Of a stretch of DNA of 64,000 nucleotides, positions 29,431-37,630 are shown piece by piece; position 1 is the first letter of the stretch, and the number at the start of each line of letters is the position of its first letter. The notes below the pieces were generated by a model. It did no database searches. It had not been told where the DNA came from and saw nothing but the letters and a program-made list of their open reading frames with translations. Origin of the DNA: Bradyrhizobium agreste (GTDB lineage: Bacteria > Pseudomonadota > Alphaproteobacteria > Rhizobiales > Xanthobacteraceae); NCBI RefSeq assembly GCF_016031625.1, contig NZ_JACCHP010000005.1:303158-367157 (forward strand), written 5' to 3'. Made by a program: the position numbers and the translations under genes.

Positions 29431-29829
29431 ATGAGCATTTTCGGGAAAATCATGAGCGCGATCTTCGGCAGCCAGCCGGCCCCCGCCACTCCCGCCGGTG
29501 GTGCGGCTTCGCCTAGCGCGTCCGCAGGGGCGCCAAGCGCTTCGGCGCCGGCCGCCGCGCCCGCGGCCACGGTCGACGTGGCGGCGATCGTCGACAAGGC
29601 GGCGGCCGCACATAAGGGCGAGAAGCTGGAATGGCGCACCTCCATCGTCGACCTCATGAAGGCGCTCGACATCGATTCGAGCCTCGCTGCGCGCAAGGAT
29701 CTCGCCAAGGAGCTGGGTTACAGCGGCGACATGAACGACTCGGCGAGCATGAACGTCTGGCTGCACAAGCAGGTGATGTCCAAACTCGCCGCCAATGGCG
29801 GCAAGCTGCCGCCGGAAATCAAGCACTGA
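29431..29829 (+). CDS. DUF3597-domain protein
   Basis: A 132-residue protein that starts MSIFGKIMSAIFGSQPAP, has a 40-residue Ala/Ser/Pro-rich linker, and ends in a conserved helical domain (VDVAAIVDKAAAAHKGEKLEWRTSIVDLMKALDIDSSLAARKDLAKELGY, of which EWRTSIVDLMK is the core). Family members are short and frequently annotated as LysM-like or as uncharacterised. The linker suggests a tethered domain; no signal peptide is visible. ATG 29431 has GGGGAG about 8 bases upstream. Confidence 0.88.
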   Translation: MSIFGKIMSAIFGSQPAPATPAGGAASPSASAGAPSASAPAAAPAATVDVAAIVDKAAAAHKGEKLEWRTSIVDLMKALDIDSSLAARKDLAKELGYSGDMNDSASMNVWLHKQVMSKLAANGGKLPPEIKH

Positions 29830-29882
29830 CCCGCGCTGGCGTCGTGCTGCAAGGGCCCACGATCGCGTGGGCCCTTTTGCAT

Positions 29883-30158
29883 TCAGGCGATCAGATCCGC
29901 ATTCTCCGGATGCCGGTCGAGATAGTCGACGACGAAGCCGCAGCCGGCGATCACCTTCTTGCCGTCGCGTCGGATCAGGTCGAGCGCACCCTTGACCAGT
30001 TCGGAACCGATGCCGCGCCCGCGCAAGGCGCGCGGCGTTTCGGTGTGGGTGATGATCACGGCCGACGGCGTCAGCCGGTAATTGGCGAAGGCAATGTCGT
30101 TGCCCACATCGAGCTCGAAGCGGCTCCTGTCCTTGTTGTCGCGTACCGAAGCCGCCAT
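29883..30158 (-). CDS. GNAT-like N-acetyltransferase (YjdJ/DUF4110-like short form)
   Basis: A 91-residue single-domain protein of the short Gcn5-related type. The core acetyl-CoA-binding sequence is RALRGRGIGSELVKGALDLIRRDG, corresponding to the Q/RxxGxG/A loop, after IAFANYRLTPSAVIITHTETP and before VIAGCGFVVDYLDRHPE. GGAGAG lies about 8 bases before ATG 30158. A longer open frame upstream (to 30905) is not coding. Substrate unknown; the short family members may acetylate small amines. Confidence 0.9.
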   Translation of the reverse strand: MAASVRDNKDRSRFELDVGNDIAFANYRLTPSAVIITHTETPRALRGRGIGSELVKGALDLIRRDGKKVIAGCGFVVDYLDRHPENADLIA

Positions 30159-30479
30159 GCGGGATCTCTCCGAACTGCAGATTGCCTCCTGATCTAGGAG
30201 GCTGACATGGCCCTTGCCAAGGTGAGACCAAGGGAGATTGGCGCAGACGAGATATCTGCAAATGCGCGCCGCGCTGACCGCACTGCAGTATGGATACGGC
30301 GCGCCGGGAGAGTGGTCCCGCGACCCGCAAATAATCCCCGATGCCGCCCTTGCAAGCCGAAGTTCGGTTCCCACGTCCTGGAAAGGACATACGCCCGAAT
30401 GCGGCCGGCAGGGTCGCCTGACATTCGGAGTGTCATCATCGCCAGCCGCAGACGTATGCCTCTTCTGCAGGAGGGTACG

Positions 30480-30875
30480 ATGTCGGACTCTGGTTTCTTG
30501 AATACGCATCGAACATGGGAAGACTGGTGTGGGATGCTGCTCGGCGCGGTGATCGTGGCTTCGCCATGGTTTCCCATCCAGGATCAGTCGGTCACCGGAC
30601 ACGAAACGATGATCCTGAACACGGTCGCGATTGGTCTGATCGTGTTTGGCCTCAGCCAGCTCGAATATGTCGCCTTGCAGCGCTGGCAAGAGGTGACGAC
30701 GATTTTGGTCGGGCTTTGGCTCATCGCCTCGCCTTACGCGCTCGGCTATTCCGGTGAGGGCTTTCTCCGCATCTATCACACGAGCCTCGGTGCGGTGGTG
30801 GTGCTGCTCGGCATACTCCAGCTGTGGCAGGACTGGGATTTGACCGACCAGGACATGCTCAAGCATGGACAATAG
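30480..30875 (+). CDS. SPW-repeat integral membrane protein
   Basis: A 131-residue protein with two copies of the SPW motif: AVIVASPWFPIQDQS and GLWLIASPYALGYSG. Four predicted helices pair as two short hairpins. AGGAGG lies 7 bases before ATG 30480, a very strong ribosome site. SPW proteins are frequent in Bradyrhizobium and actinobacteria, with unknown function. The 320 bases before it have no gene that I recognise. Confidence 0.9.
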   Translation: MSDSGFLNTHRTWEDWCGMLLGAVIVASPWFPIQDQSVTGHETMILNTVAIGLIVFGLSQLEYVALQRWQEVTTILVGLWLIASPYALGYSGEGFLRIYHTSLGAVVVLLGILQLWQDWDLTDQDMLKHGQ

Positions 30876-30956
30876 GCCGTAGAGATCGGCAGGCCCGCCG
30901 ACCACGGACGGCGGGCCTGTGCATTCATCGTGTCACGAGATCTGCATCTCTTCGGT

Positions 30957-31316
30957 TCAATTGGTCGCTTTGGCTAGCCTGGAATCTTCGGCCTGTGGCT
31001 GCGGGCGGAGGCAGCCCTGGCAGATGACCAGGGAGCGGTTGACCCTGGCGTCCTGTTCGGCCTCGATGCCATCCTGCGCCTGCCACCATTCCTTCGAATA
31101 GGGCTGAGCGTCGGCTTGCGACCTGTTGCGCTGGGAGCGGCCGGCAGTTCGCGTTGGCTGCGAGACAGCGCGCGGCCCGTTGGGATCCTCGCCGGCGCCA
31201 TCCCAGGCATAACGCGCAGGCTTGAAGGCGGGATCGGACGCGAGATGCGCTTGCGGAGTCGCGGCACATCCGGCGAGCGCCAGCGACAACAGGAGGAGGG
31301 CAGGCGCTTTGACCAT
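30957..31316 (-). CDS. Small lipoprotein, conserved hypothetical
   Basis: A 119-residue predicted lipoprotein. The signal peptide MVKAPALLLLSLALAGCAA ends in the lipobox LAGC, followed by a hydrophilic domain with a Trp-rich stretch (YSKEWWQAQDGIEAEQDARVN) and two cysteines in ICQGCLRPQ spaced CxxC, so it may bind metal or form a redox pair. No named family is recognised. It lies alone, convergent with the SPW gene and divergent from the acyl-CoA synthetase. Confidence 0.8.
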   Translation of the reverse strand: MVKAPALLLLSLALAGCAATPQAHLASDPAFKPARYAWDGAGEDPNGPRAVSQPTRTAGRSQRNRSQADAQPYSKEWWQAQDGIEAEQDARVNRSLVICQGCLRPQPQAEDSRLAKATN

Positions 31317-31361
31317 GATGCCGCACTCTGTACGCGAGAATTAAGCGAGGGTGCGCCGATC

Positions 31362-31568
31362 ATGTTTAAAATTCCCTGAACGATTGCGATTGTGGCTGCG
31401 ACCAGCGCCAATGCGATATCTGATCCTCTTGCTCAGCTTGCTCGTGACTGGCGTCGCTTGGCGACGACACCAAACCTGCATGGCAGCTTCTGTGGCGGCT
31501 TTGGTGCGCAGGCCTGCCGGAAGACCAAGACCATCACGGCAACGCCTTTTTGGTTCAAGCAGCCCTAG
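31362..31568 (+). pseudogene. Possible small secreted protein with an in-frame TGA
   Basis: One reading frame from ATG 31362 to TAG 31568 gives 68 codons broken only by TGA at 31377-31379 (codon 6). Before it stands MFKIP and after it TIAIVAATSANA, which together look like a signal peptide with ANA cleavage. The following mature part reads ISDPLAQLARDWRRLATTPN and ends CGGFGAQACRKTKTITATPF then WFKQP, a coherent Cys-containing sequence. A TGG-to-TGA change (Trp to stop) would explain the break. Codon use is less GC-biased than in neighbours. The alternative is that translation begins at GTG 31392. No family is recognised. Confidence 0.35.
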
Positions 31569-31673
31569 GGCAGGTCCGCGGCAGCCGCCCTTGCAGGGCC
31601 GCTGGCGTTGGCGATAAATGGGCTGCAATGAACGGGCGGCTCGCGTGCCGCCCGTCGCCCACGAGGAAGCCCG

Positions 31674-33281
31674 ATGCAACCCCTGCGCATGTCCCGCCGC
31701 GTCATGAATCTCGCCTATATGCTGACCCAGAATGCGCGGCGGCATGGCGCGCGTCCCGGCTTCGTCTGGGGGGACAAGTCCTGGACCTGGCGCGAGATCG
31801 ATGCGCAGGTCTCGGCGCTCGCGGCTGCGCTCGCCGCGCGCGGCATCGCCAAGGGGGACCGCATCCTCGTCCATTCCAAGAATGGCGATGAGATGTTCTT
31901 TTCGATGTTCGCCGCGTTCCGGCTCGGCGCGGTCTGGGTGCCCACCAATTTCCGTCTGATGCCGGATGAGGTCGGCTATCTCGCGCAGGCCTCCGGCGCG
32001 AAGGCGTTTCTGTGCCATGTCGATTTTCCCGAGCACGCAGCGGTGGTGAAGGGTGGCGCGCTGGCGTTCACCTGGAGCATCGACGGCAAGGCTGCGTTCG
32101 GCGAGCGCTCGGTGGCCGATGCCATCGCTTCGCAGGCCGGCGCTGCCGTGGAGAACGTCGCCGTCGAGCACGACGATCCCTGCTGGTTCTTCTTCACCTC
32201 CGGCACCACCGGACGGTCCAAGGCGGCCGTGCTCACCCACGGCCAGATGGGATTCGTCGTCACCAATCATCTCGCCGATTTGACGCCCGGCACGACCGAG
32301 CAGGATGCCTCGCTGGTGGTGGCGCCGTTGTCGCACGGCGCCGGCGTGCACCAATTGATGCAGACCGCGCGCGGCGCGCGCACCGTGCTGCTGCCGACCG
32401 AGAAATTCGACATCAACGAGGCGTTTCGCCTGATCGAGGCGCATCGCGTCAGCAATCTCTTCACCGTGCCGACCATCCTGAAGATGATGGTCGAGCACCC
32501 CGCCGCCGACAAATACGACCATTCCTCGCTGCGCTACGTCATCTATGCGGGCGCGCCGATGTATCGCGAGGACCAGAAGGCGGCGTTGAAGAAGCTCGGC
32601 AAGGTGATCGTGCAGTATTTTGGCCTCGGCGAGGTCACCGGCAACATCACCGTGCTGCCGGCGGCGTTGCACGATCCCGAGGACGGCCCGCATGCGAAGA
32701 TCGGCACTTGTGGCTTCGAGCGCACCGGCATGCAGGTCTCGATCCAGGACGACGAGGGCCGCGAGCTGAAAGCCAACCAGAGCGGCGAGATCTGCGTGAT
32801 CGGGCCAGCCGTATTTGCCGGCTACTACGATAATCCTGAAGCCAATGCGAAGGCGTTCCGCAATGGCTGGTTCCGCACCGGCGATCTCGGCCATATGGAT
32901 GACGAGGGTTTTGTGTACATCACGGGACGTGCCTCCGACATGTACATCTCCGGCGGCTCCAATATCTATCCGCGCGAGATCGAGGAGAAGATCCTGACCC
33001 ATCCCGCGATCGGCGAGGTCGCCGTGCTCGGCGTGCCCGACGCGACCTGGGGCGAGGTCGGCGTCGCCGTCTGCGTCGTCCGTGAGGGCGCGAAGCCGGT
33101 GACCGAAGCGGAGATGGCGGCGTTCCTGTCGCCGAAAGTGCCGCGCTACAAGATGCCGAAGCGCTTCTTCTTCTGGGATGCGCTGCCGAAATCCGGCTAC
33201 GGCAAGGTGCCGAAGCGCATGGTGCGCGACGAGCTCGAGGCGCGCGGGCTGCTCGACCTCGACAAGGCTAGGACGGGCTGA
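31674..33281 (+). CDS. AMP-forming acyl-CoA synthetase
   Basis: A 535-residue ANL-superfamily adenylating enzyme that activates a carboxylic acid as acyl-AMP and transfers it to CoA. The P-loop is WFFFTSGTTGRSKAAVLTH near residue 180, the adenine-binding region is FGLGEVTGNI, motif A8 is TGRASDMYISGGSNIYPREIEEKI (hinge and Arg/Asp), and the catalytic lysine is in PKSGYGKVPKRMVRDEL. It belongs to the long/medium-chain FadD-like group; the specific acid cannot be told. GAGGAA precedes ATG 31674. The following gene begins directly after its stop, so the two form an operon. Confidence 0.93.
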   Translation: MQPLRMSRRVMNLAYMLTQNARRHGARPGFVWGDKSWTWREIDAQVSALAAALAARGIAKGDRILVHSKNGDEMFFSMFAAFRLGAVWVPTNFRLMPDEVGYLAQASGAKAFLCHVDFPEHAAVVKGGALAFTWSIDGKAAFGERSVADAIASQAGAAVENVAVEHDDPCWFFFTSGTTGRSKAAVLTHGQMGFVVTNHLADLTPGTTEQDASLVVAPLSHGAGVHQLMQTARGARTVLLPTEKFDINEAFRLIEAHRVSNLFTVPTILKMMVEHPAADKYDHSSLRYVIYAGAPMYREDQKAALKKLGKVIVQYFGLGEVTGNITVLPAALHDPEDGPHAKIGTCGFERTGMQVSIQDDEGRELKANQSGEICVIGPAVFAGYYDNPEANAKAFRNGWFRTGDLGHMDDEGFVYITGRASDMYISGGSNIYPREIEEKILTHPAIGEVAVLGVPDATWGEVGVAVCVVREGAKPVTEAEMAAFLSPKVPRYKMPKRFFFWDALPKSGYGKVPKRMVRDELEARGLLDLDKARTG

Positions 33282-34151
33282 GTGCACGAGATGCGGAGCA
33301 TCAAGCAGCCGGGCCCGCCGCCTCCCGAACGCATTCAATGGGTGGAGGCGAGGGGGCGCGCCTTTTCCTTCACGCTTCAGGCCGGTCTGCCGCTGCTGGA
33401 GGCTGCGCGGCGCGGCTTTGCCGCGGAGGGCTTCGCCGGCGGCGTGCTGAACTTTCGCCGCGGCGCGCTGGGGCCGTTCGCCTATGTCATGCCGGCGCTG
33501 TCGAAGACCGGCGAGAATGCGGCGTTCTACAGCGATACGTTCCGGCCCGCCGGCGTGACGCGCCCAAAGCTCGGCAGCATGACGCTCGGCACGCGCGACG
33601 GCGCGCCGTTCTTTCATTGCCACGCGCTGTGGACGGAGGCCGACGGCAAGACGAGCGGCGGCCACATGATGCCGGACGAGACCGTCGTCGCCGAGCCGTT
33701 CGAGGTCGAGGCCTTCGGTCTCGACGGGGCGATGTTCACGGCCGAGGCCGATCCGGAGACCAATTTCAAGCTGTTCGGACCGGTCGCGGCCGCCAGCACC
33801 GGCGCGCGCACGACGAGCCGCGCCTTCGCGCTCCGTCTGCGCCCGAACCAGGATGTTGCCGGCTGCCTCGAAGCGTTCTGTCGGGCCCACGGCATCGCCC
33901 GCGCGAAGATTCATGGCGGCGTCGGCTCGACCATCGGCGCGCGCTTCAGCCATGGCGGCGTGACCGAGCCGTTTGCGACCGAGCTGGCGATCACGGCAGG
34001 CACAATCGTGCCCGGCGCCTCCGGCACGCCGGAAGCTGCGCTCGAAGTTGCCCTGATCGACTACACCGGCGGCATCGCCGAGGGCCGCCTGATCCGTGGC
34101 GACAATCCCGTGCTGATGACGATGGAGCTGGTGCTGGAGGTGTTGCCTTAA
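33282..34151 (+). CDS. PPC (DUF296) domain protein, duplicated
   Basis: A 289-residue protein starting at GTG 33282 immediately after the upstream stop codon, or at ATG 33291. The sequence splits into two related halves. The first (to about residue 135) has PLLEAARRGFAAEGFAGGVL and FFHCHALWTEADGKTSGGH, and the second (about 155-289) has DVAGCLEAFCRAHGIARAKIHG, FATELAITAGTIVP and VALIDYTGGIAEGRL. GH motifs and the strand pattern match the plant/prokaryote conserved (PPC) fold. AT-hook proteins in plants and lone PPC proteins in bacteria form trimers; some bind metals. Coupling to an acyl-CoA synthetase is a hint that this one may handle a CoA metabolite, but that is inference. Confidence 0.85.
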   Translation: MHEMRSIKQPGPPPPERIQWVEARGRAFSFTLQAGLPLLEAARRGFAAEGFAGGVLNFRRGALGPFAYVMPALSKTGENAAFYSDTFRPAGVTRPKLGSMTLGTRDGAPFFHCHALWTEADGKTSGGHMMPDETVVAEPFEVEAFGLDGAMFTAEADPETNFKLFGPVAAASTGARTTSRAFALRLRPNQDVAGCLEAFCRAHGIARAKIHGGVGSTIGARFSHGGVTEPFATELAITAGTIVPGASGTPEAALEVALIDYTGGIAEGRLIRGDNPVLMTMELVLEVLP

Positions 34152-34249
34152 GGCTCGACTCAAGCTTGCGGTCTTCAGCGGATGCCACTTCCGTGCGGCT
34201 GGTGTTCCTGATATGTTCCTTCATCCGTTGGTGAAGGAGGGGCAGGCGC

Positions 34250-35047
34250 ATGAGCCGGACACGACGACGTCAGACCACGTTGAGCGCGCCTTATCTCAGG
34301 CGCATCTGGCTCGATCGTTCGCGCGTCGAGGACTGGGAGGCTTATCCGTTCTGTCTTCCCGTATTCAGGCACGAGTTCGACCAGAGCTTCGAGGCCGCCG
34401 TCACCATCATCGTCGGGGAGAACGGGACCGGCAAATCGACCATTCTCGAGGGCATCGCAGGACTGGCCGGCTTCGCCAGCACCGGCGGGCGCAAGGGTTT
34501 TCAGGAAATCGACGGCGGCGGCATCGAGATCAGCGGCGATGAACTGTCCTCTGCGTTGCGGGCTGCCTGGGTGCCGAAGGTGACCGACGGCTGGTTCTTT
34601 CGGGCCGAGACGTTCTTTTCCATCGCGCGCTATCTGGACCGCTCGGCCGTGGATGCTGCGCACGCCATGGAAGGCGTGTTTGGCGCGAGCGTTCAGCAAG
34701 CGCCGGACTATCTTTCCTTTTCCCACGGCGAGGGCTTTCTGGTGTTCTTCGAGGAGCGCTGCCAGAAGCAGGGCATCTATATCTTCGACGAGCCGGAATC
34801 CGCGTTGTCGCCGGCACGCCAGATGGACTTCCTCAAGCTCCTGCATCGCATGGATCTCTCCGGTCATTGTCAGGTGATCATGGCGACCCACGCGCCTTTG
34901 CTGATGGCCTATCCGAATGCGCAGCTGCTGCGGCTCGGGAAATACGGCCTTGAACCCGTGACGGTGGAGCAGACCGATCATTACCGGGTGATGCGGGAGT
35001 TTTGTGATGACCCGCGCGGGTTCGTGGAGGCGACGCTGGGGGAATAG
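34250..35047 (+). CDS. ABC-type AAA ATPase (OLD/RecF-like, stand-alone)
   Basis: A 265-residue P-loop ATPase. Walker A is VTIIVGENGTGKSTILEGIA near residue 53, a short region with SLSF-type signature (YLSFSHGEGFLVFFE) lies near 160, Walker B is GIYIFDEPESALSPARQMDFL, and the switch His is in QVIMATHAPLLMAYP. The whole of the domain between Walker A and B is only about 110 residues, so there is no long coiled coil. The family is often annotated as an ABC-ATPase of unknown role, related to the ATPase part of OLD-like and retron-associated proteins. No partner nuclease or toxin is adjacent here. Confidence 0.85.
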   Translation: MSRTRRRQTTLSAPYLRRIWLDRSRVEDWEAYPFCLPVFRHEFDQSFEAAVTIIVGENGTGKSTILEGIAGLAGFASTGGRKGFQEIDGGGIEISGDELSSALRAAWVPKVTDGWFFRAETFFSIARYLDRSAVDAAHAMEGVFGASVQQAPDYLSFSHGEGFLVFFEERCQKQGIYIFDEPESALSPARQMDFLKLLHRMDLSGHCQVIMATHAPLLMAYPNAQLLRLGKYGLEPVTVEQTDHYRVMREFCDDPRGFVEATLGE

Positions 35048-35089
35048 GTGAAACGAATGTTGTTGCGCTCGGAGTGGAAGGCCACAGCG

Positions 35090-35232
35090 CATCCAACCAT
35101 CGTGTCCCGGACAAGCCGTAACGCGTGAGCGTTGCGGCGCAGAGCCGGGGCCCAGAAAGCCGCAACATCGCGGATGCATGGGCCCCGGCTCTGCAGCGCA
35201 TCACTTGGTGCTGCGCAGCGTCCGGGGCACGA
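35090..35232. repeat. Interspersed palindromic repeat
   Basis: This repeat starts CATCGTGTCCCGGACAAGCC near 35098 and ends with the near-complement GCAGCGTCCGGGGCACGA at 35213-35231. Internally, GAGCCGGGGCCCA and TGGGCCCCGGCTC are exact inverted copies. The element is typical of Bradyrhizobium intergenic DNA. The frames open through it are not genes. Confidence 0.75.
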
Positions 35233-35289
35233 AGCTGTTGTCGATTGGCTGGCATAGGCTCGCATTCTCGCGGCAGAGTCCGCCCGAGC

Positions 35290-35930
35290 TTTGCTCATTC
35301 ACCACCCTCAAGAGTGCCGAGGGCGCAGGGAAGGCCGGGTGCCGGCTGGCACCCACGGTCCACTGTGCGAAGCGTGTGCTTTCAAAAAAGCTGCACAGCG
35401 GCATACAGGTGAAGCCAAACATCCGGCCTTCCCTGCGCAGTGGTTTGACGGCTTATGTCGTGCTCTCCCCGGGGAGCGATGCACTATTGCCCCCGTCGCC
35501 TTGCGGATGACTGACGGTGCGAGCCCGGTCGGCCGCAACGTCACCGCAAGCCTTGGCGCACAGACCCCGGGCGCCAGGACCACACGATTTTGCCGTACGC
35601 AAGGCTGCACCCGTCGTGTGCGCGCAGCGTTCGCTCACGGGGTGACCCGCCCTGCAAACGCCCGCGCGCGATGCCGCCCGCGTCCACCACAGTCCCATCC
35701 CGCGTTCGTGACGATCGCGATCCGCCCCTCGGCCCGGGTTGGGGTGGCCGAAACATGCGATAATTCCGAATTCGAGTAAAGCGAAATATTTTGGCATGGA
35801 CGCGTTGACCCTGCTCTGGGGTGTTTTGCCCGTCGGGCAACGCAACGGATGGTGTGGATCGGGGGCCGCCGCCTTGTCACAGCCGCGCCACGAACAGGTC
35901 TCCCCATGGTCCAAAAATGCGTTACGATGA
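35290..35930. repeat. Bradyrhizobium-type interspersed repeat block, no gene
   Basis: About 640 bases between the ATPase gene and the SRPBCC gene are filled with sequence whose translations (for example REGRVPAGTHGPLCEAC, KHPAFPAQWFDGLCRALPGE and GARTTRFCRTQGC) I recognise as spurious protein fragments common in Bradyrhizobium annotations. These come from an intergenic repeat family, not from a protein. The block is out of character with coding DNA: cysteine- and arginine-rich in all frames, no ribosome sites. Exact borders are uncertain. Confidence 0.7.
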
Positions 35931-35978
35931 ACCCAGCGCGCGTTCCAAGTCGCGCAGATCGAGAAACGAGGAAACGAC

Positions 35979-36542
35979 ATGCGGATGAGAAGCGGACCGG
36001 CGATCGCCGGGGTGGCGGCGCTGGCGGTGGCGGGGATGGCTCTGATGACCGCCTTCGAGCCGGTCCGGGCCCATGGGCCGACGCGGCAGAAGGTGCGGGA
36101 ATCCATCGAGATCAACGCGGCCCCCGCCAAGGTGTGGGCGGTGATCGGCAATTTCCAGGACATGAGCTGGCTTCAGCCGATCACCAAGACCGAAGGCGAG
36201 AAGGGCAACGAGATCGGCGCGACGCGCAAGCTGACCCTGACGGGCGGTGCGACGGTCGAGGAGGAGCTCTACAAATACGAGCCCGACATGCAGAGCTATT
36301 CGTACCGCATCACCAAGGTCGACGTGAAGGTGCTGCCGGTGACCAACTATTCCTCGACCCTGACGGTCTCGCCCGCACCCGACGGCAAGGCGAAGCTGGA
36401 ATGGGCGGGCGCGTTCTATCGTGGTTATCCCAACAACGACCCGCCGCCGGAGCTGAGCGACGAAGCCGCGATCAAGGCCGTGAGCGGGCTGTACAAGGCC
36501 GGGCTCGAGGCGCTCAAGAAGAAGATCGAGAGCGGTAGCTGA
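35979..36542 (+). CDS. Periplasmic SRPBCC-family protein (MxaD-like)
   Basis: A 187-residue exported protein. A signal peptide (IAGVAALAVAGMALMTAFEP, cleavage near VRA-HG) leads into a START/polyketide-cyclase-like fold: RESIEINAAPAKVWAVIGNFQDMSWLQPI, NEIGATRKLTL, VEEELYKYEPDMQSYSYRI and the C-terminal long helix AIKAVSGLYKAGLEALKKKI. It resembles MxaD, an accessory protein of methanol oxidation that aids electron transfer from the dehydrogenase to its cytochrome. GAGGAA precedes the ATG. It is 2 bases from the YncE gene, so the two are an operon; no dehydrogenase gene is in the window. Confidence 0.88.
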   Translation: MRMRSGPAIAGVAALAVAGMALMTAFEPVRAHGPTRQKVRESIEINAAPAKVWAVIGNFQDMSWLQPITKTEGEKGNEIGATRKLTLTGGATVEEELYKYEPDMQSYSYRITKVDVKVLPVTNYSSTLTVSPAPDGKAKLEWAGAFYRGYPNNDPPPELSDEAAIKAVSGLYKAGLEALKKKIESGS

Positions 36543-36544
36543 TC

Positions 36545-37513
36545 GTGCGAGCGCTGGTGTTGCGGGCGCGCGTCTTGGCGGCGCTCGTCGCCAGCCTTGG
36601 CCATGCCGGGCTCGCGAGCGCAGCCGCCGACGAGGCGTTCGTCACCAACCAGCTCAGTGATGATGTGATGGTCGTGGATCTCGCGACATCGCGCAGCGTT
36701 GCGAGCATCCCGATCGGCGGCAAGCCGGCCGGCGTCGCCGTCAGCGCCGACGGGCGCTTTGCCTATGTCACGAGCCCCGATGCCAAGGCCGTGACAATTG
36801 TGGACGCAGCCACGCGTCAGGTCGTCGGCCGCATCGAGGTCGGCGGCGGGCCGCTCGGCATCGCCGTGGCGCCCGATGGCAAGACGGTCTATGTCGCAGA
36901 TTGGTACGCGGCCGCGGTGCGGGTGATTGATACGGCCTCGCGCGGCGTTGTCGCCAGCATCGCAGTCGGCGCCTCGCCGTCGGGGCTGGCCGTCACGCCG
37001 GATGGCAAGCTGCTGCTCTCGGCGGACCGCGACGACGACAGCGTCTCGGTGGTGGACACGGCGACGCGCCAGCGCAAGGCCGTAATCAAGGTCGGCACCC
37101 GTCCCTTCGGCGTCACCATAGATGCCGAGGGCAAGCGCGCCTACACCGCCAATGTCGGCTCCGACGACGTCTCCGTGATCGATATCGCGGAAGGCCGCGA
37201 GATCGGCCGCGTGCCGGCCGGGATGCGCCCCTATGCGGTGGCGCTGACGCTAGGCCGAGGCTTCGTCACCGACCAATATGGCGGCACCGTCAGCGTGTTC
37301 GACCTGGCGAGCCTCAAGCCGGTCAAACGCATCAATGTCGGCGACTATCCCGAAGGCATCGCGGCGACCGCCGACGGCAAGCGCGTCATCGTCGCCTGCT
37401 GGGAGAGCAATACGCTTGCTATCATCGATGCGGCCGAGCTCAAGGTGATCGGTGAGATCAAGACCGGCGAGGGCCCGCGCGCGTTCGGGTCGTTCTTGCG
37501 GAGGACGGAGTAG
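36545..37513 (+). CDS. YncE-family beta-propeller protein (YVTN repeats)
   Basis: A 322-residue exported beta-propeller. After the signal peptide (VLAALVASLGHAGLASA) come six or seven YVTN-type blades. Examples are AFVTNQLSDDVMVVDLATSR, FAYVTSPDAKAVTIVDAATR, TVYVADWYAAAVRVIDTASR and AYTANVGSDDVSVIDIAEGR. Start is GTG 36545, 2 bases after the SRPBCC stop. In methylotrophs and rhizobia this pair is found near PQQ alcohol dehydrogenase (mxa/xox) clusters, so a role around a quinoprotein is plausible, but neighbours here do not include one. Confidence 0.9.
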   Translation: MRALVLRARVLAALVASLGHAGLASAAADEAFVTNQLSDDVMVVDLATSRSVASIPIGGKPAGVAVSADGRFAYVTSPDAKAVTIVDAATRQVVGRIEVGGGPLGIAVAPDGKTVYVADWYAAAVRVIDTASRGVVASIAVGASPSGLAVTPDGKLLLSADRDDDSVSVVDTATRQRKAVIKVGTRPFGVTIDAEGKRAYTANVGSDDVSVIDIAEGREIGRVPAGMRPYAVALTLGRGFVTDQYGGTVSVFDLASLKPVKRINVGDYPEGIAATADGKRVIVACWESNTLAIIDAAELKVIGEIKTGEGPRAFGSFLRRTE

Positions 37514-37519
37514 GGGGGG

Positions 37520-37630
37520 TGCGTAGGGTGGGTTAGCGTCAGCGTAACCCACCTCCTTGGTGTCCGCGGTGCCGGAAGTGGTGGGTTACGCCAAGCGGTC
37601 TGCGCTTCGCGCAGTCCGCGGGGCTAACCC
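37520..37630. repeat. Palindromic repeat between convergent genes
   Basis: GGTGGGTTA at 37527-37535 and TAACCCACC at 37545-37553 are perfect inverted copies with a 9-base loop. A second related copy follows with GTGGGTTACGCC near 37580 and GGGGCTAACCCACC at 37619-37632. The GTGGGTTA...TAACCCAC unit is a widespread repeat in alphaproteobacteria. It sits exactly between the ends of the YncE and HAD genes, so it likely terminates both. Confidence 0.75.

Noticed and set aside
31341..34163. Very long minus-strand open frame (940 codons) opposite the acyl-CoA synthetase and PPC genes
   Set aside because: High-GC shadow frame: His/Arg-rich low-complexity product with no recognisable family, while the plus-strand genes show clear motifs.
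35291..35779. 162-codon frame in the repeat block
   Set aside because: Translation matches the type of spurious fragments produced by an intergenic Bradyrhizobium repeat; no ribosome site.
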